DNA from: Acidobacteriota bacterium
GTDB taxonomy: Bacteria; Acidobacteriota; Vicinamibacteria; Marinacidobacterales; SMYC01
NCBI GenBank assembly: GCA_004356105.1
Contig: SMYC01000108.1
Coordinates: forward strand, 1-32,356
Length of the DNA: 32,356 bases
Direction of reading: 5' to 3'
Shown here: positions 7,508 to 14,644 of the stretch, piece by piece
Layout: each line of letters starts with the position of its first letter
Position numbering within the stretch: the first letter of the stretch is position 1
The notes under the pieces: model-generated
What the model was told of the DNA's origin: nothing
Databases searched by the model: none
Seen by the model: only the letters and a program-made list of their open reading frames with translations
Made by a program: the position numbers and the translations under genes

Positions 7508-8254
7508 GGAGTTCTCTAGAGACAAAGAGAGGCTCGAGCGTTTCGAGCGAGAAGCCCGGCTCCTCACCCAACTCAACCATGCGAACATCGCCACACTCCA
7601 CGGCCTCGAAGAGCACAACGGACACCAGTGCCTCATCATGGAGCTCGTGGAAGGCGAGACGCTGGCCGAGCGCTCGGATATCTGGGCGTTCGGATGCGTG
7701 CTGTTCGAGGCCATCACGCGTCGCGCTCCGTTTCTTGGAGAGACGCTGTCGCCTGGACCTGAGCTCACTGGAGATCCAAATCTTGTGGGAGCCAGCCGAG
7801 CCAATCAAACAAGCTCTTTATCTGCCGTCGGGCCATCTCGTCTACGGCAGCGCCGGGGACATCATCGCGGTTGCCTTCGACCTTGCCACCCTCGAAGTTC
7901 AAGACTCCTCGTGTTCATGGAGCCGAGATGGCCGTCTCGGGTCGACGGCGGATCGGAGCCCCGTTGGTCTTACGAGACGGGCGAGCTGTTCTTTCGCAAC
8001 GGCAACGTTTGATGGTCACAAACGTGCAGACAGACGGAGGTTTCGAGCTCAGCGAACCGCGGCTGCTCTTCGAGGCGAACTATCTCACGTCCGGTGTCGT
8101 CAACTACCACGTGGCTCCAGACGGACAGCACTTCGTCATGAGCGAGACTGACCCCAATGGCGACGGGCGGCGACTCGAGATCGTCCTCAACTGGATGCTG
8201 ACGAGCTCGAACGTCTCGTTCCTACGGAAGATTGAACTCTCGCTGAAGCGGACC
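7506..8254 (+). pseudogene. Ser/Thr kinase-propeller gene, multiply deleted (copy K4)
   Basis: Starts inside the N-lobe (EEFSRDKERLERFEREARLL) and reads to MELVEGETLAER, then jumps directly to SDIWAFGCVLFEAITRR, so the catalytic loop, DFG and activation loop are deleted. After FLGETLS the sequence switches frame into propeller remnants (LYLPSGHLVYGSAGDIIAVA, then VQTDGGFELSEPRLLFEANY). The conserved C-terminus NWFEELERLVPTE is visible only as a frameshifted LNW...ELERLVPTED ending at a TGA near 8252. There are at least two internal deletions and several frame changes. It is not functional. Confidence 0.88.
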
Positions 8255-8281
8255 TAATCGTACTGGACTCGTTAGTCAAAC

Positions 8282-8299
8282 AGTATCTATAGTGATACT
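8282..8299. promoter_or_regulatory. Inverted repeat in the hicAB promoter
   Basis: AGTATC-N6-GATACT, with the spacer TATAGT as a plausible -10 and TGGACT at 8264-8269 as a weak -35 (18-bp spacing). It lies 8 nt before the HicA ATG. It is a likely HicB operator by position. Confidence 0.55.
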
Positions 8300-8306
8300 A
8301 TTAATC

Positions 8307-8567
8307 ATGTCCAGCATCGAAGACATCATGAAGCAGATGCGGACGAATCCGAAAGGAATTCGCTTCAAGGACTTACGTCAGGTGTGCGATTCGTACTTTG
8401 GCAAACCTCGGACGAGCAGCACTAGCCATAGGCTGTACAAGACGCCATGGCCAGGCGACCCCAGGGTGAATATCCAAAACAAGAAGGGAATGGCTAAGGC
8501 ATATCAAGTAAAGCAAGTCCTCAGGGCGATTGAGCTAATGGAGGTTGAGCGTGACACTGGCGAATGA
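8307..8567 (+). CDS. HicA-like mRNA interferase toxin
   Basis: Small (86 aa), basic protein with the HicA dsRBD-like pattern: GIRFKDLRQVCDSYFG, a serine-rich SSTSHRLYKTPWPGD with the catalytic-type His, then VNIQNKKGMAKAYQVKQVL. HicA proteins cleave mRNA and are neutralised by HicB. The ATG at 8307 is chosen because it directly follows the inverted repeat; an in-frame GTG at 8292 lies inside that repeat. It overlaps the HicB gene by 17 nt. The pair sits exactly between the end of kinase fragment K4 and palindrome R4. Confidence 0.85.
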   Translation: MSSIEDIMKQMRTNPKGIRFKDLRQVCDSYFGKPRTSSTSHRLYKTPWPGDPRVNIQNKKGMAKAYQVKQVLRAIELMEVERDTGE

Positions 8568-8880
8568 CAGATATACCTATCGAGTAACCTGGTCCGACGA
8601 CGACGACGAATATGTCGGGCTGTGCGCCGAGTTCCCCAGCTTGAGTTGGCTCGCCAAATCTCCGGAATCCGCTTTGAGGGGAATTCGCAAGGTGGTCGCA
8701 GATGTAGCAAAGGACATGCGGCGCAGACGCGAACCGATTCCAGAACCACTTTCGTGCAAAAACTATAGCGGCAAGTTTGTGGTGCGCGTACCTCCGCACA
8801 CGCACAGGCGTCTAGCAATCGAAGCAGCGGAAGCCGGAGTTAGCTTGAATCGACTTGCGAGCGCCAAGTTGAATCGATGA
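8551..8880 (+). CDS. HicB-like antitoxin
   Basis: Antitoxin of 109 aa from the GTG at 8551, which is preceded by GGAGG with a 6-nt gap; an in-frame TTG at 8545 is less likely. The N-terminal partial RNase H-like HicB domain reads YTYRVTWSDDDDEYVGLCAE, then FPSLSWLAKSPESALRGIRKVV. The C-terminal DNA-binding part (YSGKFVVRVPPHTHRRLAIE, then AAEAGVSLNRLASAKL) is the ribbon-helix-helix HicB tail. Overlap with HicA indicates coupled translation. Confidence 0.88.
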   Translation: MTLANDRYTYRVTWSDDDDEYVGLCAEFPSLSWLAKSPESALRGIRKVVADVAKDMRRRREPIPEPLSCKNYSGKFVVRVPPHTHRRLAIEAAEAGVSLNRLASAKLNR

Positions 8881-8951
8881 GCACGTGGGCCTTCGATTGG
8901 TGGCCCAAAGGTTCTGCGCAAGTGACTCACCAACCTGTGAAGAGGACGCCG

Positions 8952-8966
8952 TCTCCTGATACAGGG
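8952..8966. repeat. Short dispersed repeat TCTCCTGATACAGGG, copy 1
   Basis: Contains the 11-bp palindrome CCTGATACAGG. The same 15 nt occur at 25120-25134, beside the end of an ADOP permease gene. Function unknown. Confidence 0.5.
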
Positions 8967-8974
8967 AACTCCGA

Positions 8975-8996
8975 GCATCTCGTTTGAACGAGATGC
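8975..8996. repeat. Kinase-array palindrome, copy R4 (22 bp)
   Basis: GCATCTCGTT-TG-AACGAGATGC. TTGCCC follows about 20 bp downstream (near 9015), but the -10 half is replaced by unrelated sequence. The downstream 9020-9327 stretch holds no recognisable gene, although ATCTCGTT recurs once near 9163 as a degenerate half-copy. Confidence 0.75.
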
Positions 8997-9327
8997 GCAG
9001 ACAGCAACCGCTAGTTGCCCACCGGCCCTCCACCGTGGTCGGGAAGCAGCGCACGAGAAGGGGACCCGCAAACCTTCGTAGAGGCAACGCGAGCCAACGT
9101 GTCCCGCTCAGAAGTCGGGTGTCACGTGCCAGGTGGGTGGGAACGGTTCGTCGTCCCCAGATACATCTCGTTCAAGCGGGTCGAGCTCACCTTCGAGCTC
9201 GTCGATGCGCCGGTCGAGGTCGCTTTGCAAACCCGCGACCGGCCGTGCACCTAGAAGATACCAACGAGCTAGCCGATGAAGAGCCCCATCCGTCGGCGTA
9301 ACGATCTGCGTAGTACCGGCAATTCGG

Positions 9328-10461
9328 TTACCCGACCGCTTCTGTCTGCTCTGGCATGGAGGGGCTCCACTTTTCGAGCATCTCTTTCAACAGCTTCGGG
9401 GTCACCGGCTTACTCAGATAGTCGTCCATTCCCGCGGCCACGCATTTTTCACGGTCGCCCGCCATGACGTTTGCCGTCAGGGCGATGATCGGCGTGTGGG
9501 TCGCCTGCATCCTGCGAATAGCCGCGGTGGCTTCGTAACCGTCCATTTCTGGCATCTGGCAGTCCATGAAAATCACGGCATACGGAAACGCCACCACCAT
9601 CTTCACGGCTTCAGCGCCGTCGGCAGCCACATCGACGCGACAGCCAAGCTTTTCTAGCAACCTCACCGCGACTTTCTGGTTCACAACGTTGTCCTCTGCA
9701 ACCAACACTCGGACGGTAGCGGGAGCTTCCGACTGAGCGGCAGCGGGATGAGCAGACTCGGCAAACCTATGCCGGGTGACCAGGCCGGCTTCAGCCCCCT
9801 CTTCGTGTGCGGCCCACGCCGTAGCCAGAACGTCTTTCAACTGGCTTTGGTGCACAGGCTTCACCATGTACCCAGAGAACCCAACTTCCTCCATTCGTTT
9901 CGCGTCGCCGCGACGACCGACTGAAGTCAGCAAGACGAGCACAGTGTCTTTCAGTGCTGGGTCCGCCTTGATTCTCCGCGCAAGGGTCAGTCCGTCCATA
10001 CCGGGCATCTGGAAGTCGACGATGGCGATCTTGAACGGGTCCGCGGACTCGACGGACTCTCTGAGCGCGTCGAGCGCGCTGGCGCCGGATCCATACCCGC
10101 TGCTACGCATCCCCCAGCTCGTAACCTGCGCATGGATCACGCGCCGGTTGACGTCATGGTCATCTACAATGAGGACTCGAGCTCCGATGAGACTCGCTTT
10201 CGCCGATGGTGCAAGCGGCGGGTTGGGATCTTCGGGCAGTGGCAGCGTAAACCAGAAGGTGGATCCCTCACCCTCCTGACTGGTAGCGCCAATGGATCCT
10301 CCCATCAACTCGACGAGCTGCTTCGAGATCGAGAGCCCAAGCCCCGTGCCTCCGAACCGCCGGGTGGTTGACGCATCGGCCTGCGTAAAGGGATCAAACA
10401 TCGTGGCTAGTTGTTTCGTGGGGATGCCAATCCCCGTGTCGGTTACTGCCAGGCGATAGTG
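9328..10461 (-). pseudogene. Hybrid histidine kinase, C-terminal part: ATPase end plus two receiver domains
   Basis: Reading leftwards from about 10461: ATPase G1 box VTDTGIGIP and G2 box GGTGLGLSISKQL, then receiver 1 (ARVLIVDDHDVNRR, phospho-acceptor in VDFQMPGMDG, LLTSVG, MVKPV) and receiver 2 (VRVLVAEDNVVNQK, FMDCQMPEMDG, ALTANV, LSKPV), ending with EAVG. The piece is intact within itself but out of frame with the upstream ATPase N-box segment. The first ATG in this frame is at 10401. It is part of one BarA-like hybrid sensor kinase whose full length would run 11777 to 9328. There is no output domain here, so the phosphoryl group presumably passes to a separate Hpt or regulator. Confidence 0.88.
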
Positions 10462-11345
10462 ACCTTCTGTCCAGCGTCAGTCTTCTCTACGGAGATCAAA
10501 ACGTGGCCGTCCTTTGTGAACTTCACCGCGTTCGATACAAGGTTGGTAAGGACCTGACGGATGCGTCCAGAGTCACCGATCACGTGGCGTGGTGCGTTCG
10601 GACTGTAGTCGACGACGATCTCGACTCCGTTCTCGCACGCATGAACGGCGTGCTCGTCCCCAACGTCTTCGGTGGAAACGAGAAGATCGAATGGAATAGG
10701 CTCGATGTCGACCTTCCCCGCTTCAATCTTTAGAAATCGAGTATGTCGTTGATGAGCGCCAGCAGCGAATCGGCAGAGCGACGAATGGTCTGAGCGAAGT
10801 CCCGCTGTTCGGGGTCGAGTCTCGTGTCTAGCAAGAGCCCGGTCATTCCGATAACGCCATTCATCGGGGTCCGAATTTCATGACTCATGTTGGCCAAGAA
10901 CTCGCCTTTGGCGATGGCTGCGTGCGTCGCCGCTTGCAGAAGCTCGGCGAGACGCCCGACCATGTCCGTCAGGCGGCCCGAGAGGGCGTTTATCTCTTGA
11001 ACTCGCGTGTCTAAGACACCTAAATCACCTAACTCACGTATCTGATCTATGTCGCCTCCGGCGATCGCGTGAATGGTGTCGGCTTGGGCAGCGAGCTTTG
11101 CCATTGGCTCACTGACCGTCCTTGCAAGGGAGCGATTGACACGCCAAAGAATCGCGAACCCAGCCCCCATAAGGAACAGGTAGAAAGCGGCGAGGATTAG
11201 TTGGAACCTGCGAATGTCTTCGGCCAACGTGTCGCGAAGCGATTGCTTGGTCGTGAGGATTTCGCCTGCAAAATCAGTGAGCCGATCCATCCAGCGAAGA
11301 AGCGATACCTCCACTTCCGCGAGCGCTCCGCCAGACTCTCCTCGA
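10443..11345 (-). pseudogene. Hybrid histidine kinase, central part: TM2, HAMP-like linker, HisKA, start of HATPase
   Basis: From about 11345 leftwards: sensor helix [20 protein letters not shown], transmembrane segment [23 protein letters not shown]-like linker, and dimerisation domain with phospho-His in [16 protein letters not shown]. At 10730 a one-base loss in the DFSKIEAGK motif creates a TAA. The next frame continues KIEAGKVDIEPIPFDL to the N-box RQVLTNLVSNAVKFT and stops at 10443-10445, where the next shift occurs. Two indels therefore separate HisKA from the full ATPase. Confidence 0.85.
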
Positions 11346-11777
11346 CGACGCTTGGGTGGCTTCATTGCGAACCCGAAAGAGGACCGGCTCGTACTCGCGC
11401 AGATAGGACTCTTCCGACGCCGCACGGCGAGCATGGACATCCCTCTGAATCTCGGCAAATCGCTGCTGAGCGTCCTCGCTCAGCACGAGCAGGCGGCTGA
11501 TGGTCTCCCGATCTCGAGTCCGCGCGGCTCGAAAGTACTCGCCCCGCAGTTCAATGACGGTGCGGTGGAAGCGATGAACGGTGGATATCTCCGCATCAAA
11601 TTGGCGGACCCGCGCTTCCGTTTCACTAAGAACAAACATGGCCATGATAAACAACACCGCGAGCACACCCATGATCCCGGCATTGACCGTGAGGTTTGCC
11701 CGCATGAGCTGCCACAGCGGACGCCCGACTGGACTCGTTTCAGGGCTGTCGCCAGCTGTCGGGCCCTCGGGGCTCAT
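11274..11777 (-). pseudogene. Hybrid histidine kinase, N-terminal sensor part
   Basis: ATG at 11777 with AAGGA upstream. The cytoplasmic tail MSPEGPTAGDS is followed by TM1 (AGIMGVLAVLFIMAMFVL at about 33-50) and a helical periplasmic domain resembling a four-helix-bundle chemoreceptor-type sensor (VHRFHRTVIELRGEYFRAAR, with [14 protein letters not shown]). True coding ends near 11340, where the frame is lost; the rest of this frame to 11274 is out of register. It starts 8 nt after the NHL protein stop, so the two form a transcription unit. Confidence 0.83.
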
Positions 11778-11785
11778 GCGGATCC

Positions 11786-12727
11786 TTACTCAACCCGACG
11801 AAAGACCTGCACGCGGTTGTTGGCGGTGTCCGCCACAGATACCCTCCCGTCGGGAGCAACAACGATCCCATGGAGGTTTCCGAACTCCCCCTCGCCGGAG
11901 CCCTCCGAGCCCCATTGCGTAATGAACTGACCTTCGGGTGTGAAGACCTGCACGCGCGCGTTGCCAACTTCGGTGGTGTAGACCCTGCCGTCCGGCCCGT
12001 GGGCAATACCCGCGGGGTTCCGAAACTGGCCGGGCCCGCTCCCTTCAGTGCCCCACTTCCGGAGGAAACGGCCGTGCAGATCGAAAACTTGGATTCGATG
12101 GTTCCCATAGTCGGTGACGAACACTTCACCATCTGGAGTCACCTTCGCTGCCTCGGGTCGGATCATCTGCCCGTCTCCACTCCCTCGCTCCCCAAACCGG
12201 AATTGGAACTGTCCATCCAGATCGAACACATCCACGCAGTTGTTTCCAGCGTCTGCGAGATAGAGCAAGTCGTTGGGTCCAATCGACATGAACTCGGATT
12301 CGATCGTCTGTCCCGGTTCGCTTCCTAGCTCAGAGAATGTGAGCTGATGCTCGAGGTTGGCATTGAACTTCTTGACGAAGCCGCCGAGATAGTCCGCCAC
12401 GTAGATGTTGCCCGCGCGGTCGACAGCGATACCCTCCGGCTTCTGAAAGCCGTTCGGTCCGTCTGTGCTATCACCGAAGGCGCGAAGAAACTGCCCTTCT
12501 GGCGAGAAGACCTGCACATTGACGTTTATCGCATCGGTGACAAGTAGGTTTCCTTCGCCGTCGATCGCGAAGTCTTCGACGTATTGGAACTGCCCCTCGC
12601 CCGAACCGTCGCTGCCAAAAGCGGTAACAAATTCGTATTCCGCGGACCCCTGGACCTCAAAGAGTAGAATCCCGGCACCGATTGCGATTATCCCCGTGAT
12701 AACTCCGAGCAGTACCTTCTTCATCAT
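11786..12727 (-). CDS. NHL-repeat six-bladed beta-propeller protein, membrane-anchored or secreted
   Basis: 313 aa. An N-terminal hydrophobic helix (VLLGVITGIIAIGAGILLF at about 5-23) is a signal anchor, followed by six NHL repeats of 40-48 aa, each with the pattern GxGxGxF..P.GIAVD..GN.YVAD..N.RVQVF (for example GEGEFGNLHGIVVAPDGRV, then VADTANNRVQVF). The propeller should lie outside the membrane and could bind a ligand, carbohydrate or protein. A GGAG-rich sequence precedes the double ATG. It directly precedes the hybrid histidine kinase (8-nt gap), which suggests it is a sensory or accessory partner; that role is inference. The reading frame is intact. Confidence 0.88.
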   Translation of the reverse strand: MMKKVLLGVITGIIAIGAGILLFEVQGSAEYEFVTAFGSDGSGEGQFQYVEDFAIDGEGNLLVTDAINVNVQVFSPEGQFLRAFGDSTDGPNGFQKPEGIAVDRAGNIYVADYLGGFVKKFNANLEHQLTFSELGSEPGQTIESEFMSIGPNDLLYLADAGNNCVDVFDLDGQFQFRFGERGSGDGQMIRPEAAKVTPDGEVFVTDYGNHRIQVFDLHGRFLRKWGTEGSGPGQFRNPAGIAHGPDGRVYTTEVGNARVQVFTPEGQFITQWGSEGSGEGEFGNLHGIVVAPDGRVSVADTANNRVQVFRRVE

Positions 12728-13100
12728 CTCCGCCCTCTCTGTACTGGCGTCGGCGCGTCAACGAGCCGGGTCACGGGTGACCGGATCGTCCTCCACAAGC
12801 AGCGCGCACAACACTCCCTAGAACCACGAGAGCCCTTCTCGAGCCCAGATCGCGGCACCGACCCCAAGCTATTATTGATGCCTAGTCATCCTACTAATCG
12901 GCTCAGGACGCGCTGAACATTAGCTTTAACGGGGCGAGGCCGGGGGTTTGGCCGGGGCGCGAGAACGTCCTGTGTCACGATGAGCCGCTTGGCCGCCGGA
13001 CTGAACAACAAGGAAAACCAGTTTTCACCCACCGCTATTGGAATAATAGAGCCCGCGGTAGGCCACTTCGAAACGCTCCTTCGCCGAGCCGGCTTGGCTG
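12728..13100. other. Intergenic region upstream of the NHL gene
   Basis: About 370 bp that should include the promoter of the minus-strand NHL-histidine kinase unit. Open frames here show no recognisable domain. The right edge (13070-13100) leads into palindrome R5. Confidence 0.4.
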
Positions 13101-13118
13101 ATCTCGTTTGAACGAGAT
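13101..13118. repeat. Kinase-array palindrome, copy R5
   Basis: ATCTCGTT-TG-AACGAGAT. GTTGCCCA follows about 20 bp later, but the -10 element and kinase start are missing because the sequence jumps into the middle of a kinase gene (13153). Confidence 0.8.
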
Positions 13119-13152
13119 GCCACACGGCGACGCGTCAGTTGCCCAGAGTCCT

Positions 13153-13550
13153 CCACCCGAACATCGCTTCTATCTACGGTTTGGAGCAGTCCGCGCATCT
13201 CTCCCGACAGAAGTCAGGTTGCCCTCGATGTGCGTGACCGGGAGATGGACATCTGGATCTGGCATTTCGCGCGGGAGACGCTGACGCGATTCACCTTCAA
13301 CCCGGGTATGGAGCAATATCCAGCGTGGACGCCCGATGGGGTGCAGGTGGCATTCACGTCCGAACATGAAGAGGGAGGCATCTACATTGGCTCCGATAGC
13401 GCGCCCGGATGGAGCTACGATATCTCTCCCGATGGCGAGCGCTTCCTGATGATCAAGGATGTGAGCTCTGACGGGACTTCGCCGCAGGAGCTCATACTCG
13501 TCCAGAATTGGTTCGAAGAGCTCGAACGTCTCGTGCCCACGGAAAATTGA
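13153..13550 (+). pseudogene. Kinase-propeller gene with large internal deletion (copy K5)
   Basis: A short N-lobe piece HPNIASIYGLEQS is joined directly to the distal propeller (SPDRSQVALDVRDREMDIWI, then FTFNPGMEQYPAWTPDG), skipping about 1.6 kb compared with the copy at 14645. A second gap joins IYIGSDSAPG to WSYDISPDGERFLMIKD. It ends with the intact terminus LVQNWFEELERLVPTEN at 13550. An open frame exists from 13230, but it encodes only propeller tail and has no start signal. Confidence 0.85.
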
Positions 13551-13560
13551 AACGACGCGC

Positions 13561-13578
13561 ATCTCGTTTGAACGAGAT
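13561..13578. repeat. Kinase-array palindrome, copy R6
   Basis: ATCTCGTT-TG-AACGAGAT, 10 nt after the stop codon of kinase fragment K5 and 22 bp before the -35 of the next promoter. This is a complete example of the shared intergenic module. Confidence 0.85.
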
Positions 13579-13600
13579 TTCCTAAACAGCAACGTGCCGG

Positions 13601-13629
13601 TTGCCCACGGCGGTCCACCGTCTTAAGAT
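13601..13629 (+). promoter_or_regulatory. Intact kinase promoter now facing into vapBC
   Basis: TTGCCC (13601-13606), 17-bp spacer, TAAGAT (13624-13629). The original kinase start ATGTCACTC survives at 13640-13648, then reads TAA. From there on the sequence is the 3' end of the minus-strand VapC gene. The promoter would therefore produce RNA antisense to vapC and vapB. Confidence 0.6.
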
Positions 13630-13647
13630 CGTCGGCGCCATGTCACT

Positions 13648-14040
13648 CTAAGACCAGTCCTCGATGCGCAATCGCGGTACGCGCTCGAAGTGCACGAGGT
13701 TGTGCGTGACAAGCGTGAGGTCGAGCGAAAGGGCATGAGCAGCGATCATCGTGTCTTCCAATCCGATCGGAATCCCGGCATCGAGAAGCCTCGCGGCGAG
13801 AGTGCCATATCGACGTGCGGCCTCGCGCTCATAGGGAACCACGTGGAGAATCTCGAAAAGCCGTTCGCAAAGACCCTTCAGTTTGCGATTCGAACGTCGT
13901 GCAAGTCCCAGCTCAATTTCACCGACGACTATCGGACTCGTGCAAACCTCGGATGGGCCCACGGCACGGAAATGTTCTTCCACTTTGCCTTCGCCGCGGA
14001 GAATGAAGCTCAGCGTATCCGTGTCTAGAAGATACTTCAT
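13648..14040 (-). CDS. vapC: VapC-type PIN-domain toxin
   Basis: PIN endoribonuclease toxin of 130 aa. Asp6 in YLLDTDTLSFIL, Glu41/Glu43 in VVGEIELGLARR, and Asp96 in PIGLEDTMIAAHAL form the acidic site; VTHNLVHFERV is the usual C-terminal block. It overlaps the upstream antitoxin by 4 nt (ATGA). The stop codon abuts the orphaned kinase start ATGTCACTC, so the right half of the kinase module was interrupted exactly here. The target RNA is unknown (many VapCs cut initiator tRNA or rRNA). Confidence 0.93.
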   Translation of the reverse strand: MKYLLDTDTLSFILRGEGKVEEHFRAVGPSEVCTSPIVVGEIELGLARRSNRKLKGLCERLFEILHVVPYEREAARRYGTLAARLLDAGIPIGLEDTMIAAHALSLDLTLVTHNLVHFERVPRLRIEDWS

Positions 14041-14297
14041 CGATTGAAGCGGTCACGCGCCTGCTCGAGCGGGCGGCGCGTTGGCGTCTCTAAGTCCGAA
14101 ACACCGCCAAACAGCTTCCAAAAGTCGTCCGGCCATTCATCGAGCGACTCGACGATGAGGCAATTGCCCTCCCGACGAATGCGGACCTCTTTTTCTTTCT
14201 CATCGAAGCGGAGCTCTTTCGGAAGGCGGATTGCTTGGCTCCGTCCGTTACGGAAAAGCTTTGCCCGATACTCAACGTTCTTCTTTTTGACTGCCAC
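14037..14297 (-). CDS. vapB: VapB-type antitoxin (AbrB/SpoVT fold)
   Basis: About 86 aa with the swapped-hairpin AbrB motif RAKLFRNGRSQAIRLPKELR and a C-terminal toxin-binding tail (EWPDDFWKLFGG). The start is uncertain: GTG at 14297 gives VAVKKKNVEYRAKLF and lies just inside a long palindrome. A TTG at 14333 would extend through the palindrome and is less likely. No clear Shine-Dalgarno sequence is seen. It forms an operon with the VapC gene at 13648. Confidence 0.88.
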   Translation of the reverse strand: MAVKKKNVEYRAKLFRNGRSQAIRLPKELRFDEKEKEVRIRREGNCLIVESLDEWPDDFWKLFGGVSDLETPTRRPLEQARDRFNR

Positions 14298-14301
14298 AAA
14301 A

Positions 14302-14323
14302 GATATATACCATGGTATATATC
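14302..14323. promoter_or_regulatory. Perfect 22-bp palindrome upstream of vapB
   Basis: Symmetric around CCATGG, with arms GATATATACC and GGTATATATC. It is AT-rich, lies 4 nt before the likely vapB start, and may overlap the -10 region. It is the expected operator for the VapBC complex. Confidence 0.7.
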
Positions 14324-14333
14324 CTATTAGCAA

Positions 14334-14639
14334 ACGAGAGGTCTGTCTCGGGGCTCATGGCCTTCGGACGCGAGGCTTGGGCTCGCGCACCTTGATTTGC
14401 CGCTCGAGTTTCAGCTCTCTCGAGTGATGATGCGGCACCATCCGAAGTGCCTTGGCGCCGGAAGATGGTTCTAGGGCGAGAGAATTCCTCCCAATGTAGA
14501 TAATAACGCCGGGTTCCACCGACGACGGTGCTTCGGTGCACCGCCCATGCGCTAGAACCGCAACTCAGACTCCCACAGCCGCAGCTTGTTTCCTAGGGCC
14601 ACAGCTCATACTGGAAACACAGGCATGATCGAGCACGGG
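14334..14639. other. Intergenic stretch between vapB and kinase K6
   Basis: About 300 bp with no recognisable gene, no array palindrome and no TTGCCC-N17-TAAGAT promoter. The last bases (CGGGATGGAATGCTCGGCCG) resemble the kinase glycine-loop codons for GGMG fused to KLGRD, so about 30 bp of loop-coding sequence are deleted at 14640-14645. Confidence 0.5.
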
Positions 14640-14644
14640 ATGGA

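Noticed and set aside
14452..14560. Short hairpins in the vapB-kinase interval as possible terminators
   Set aside because: Stems are about 5 bp and lack T-runs, so they are not convincing.
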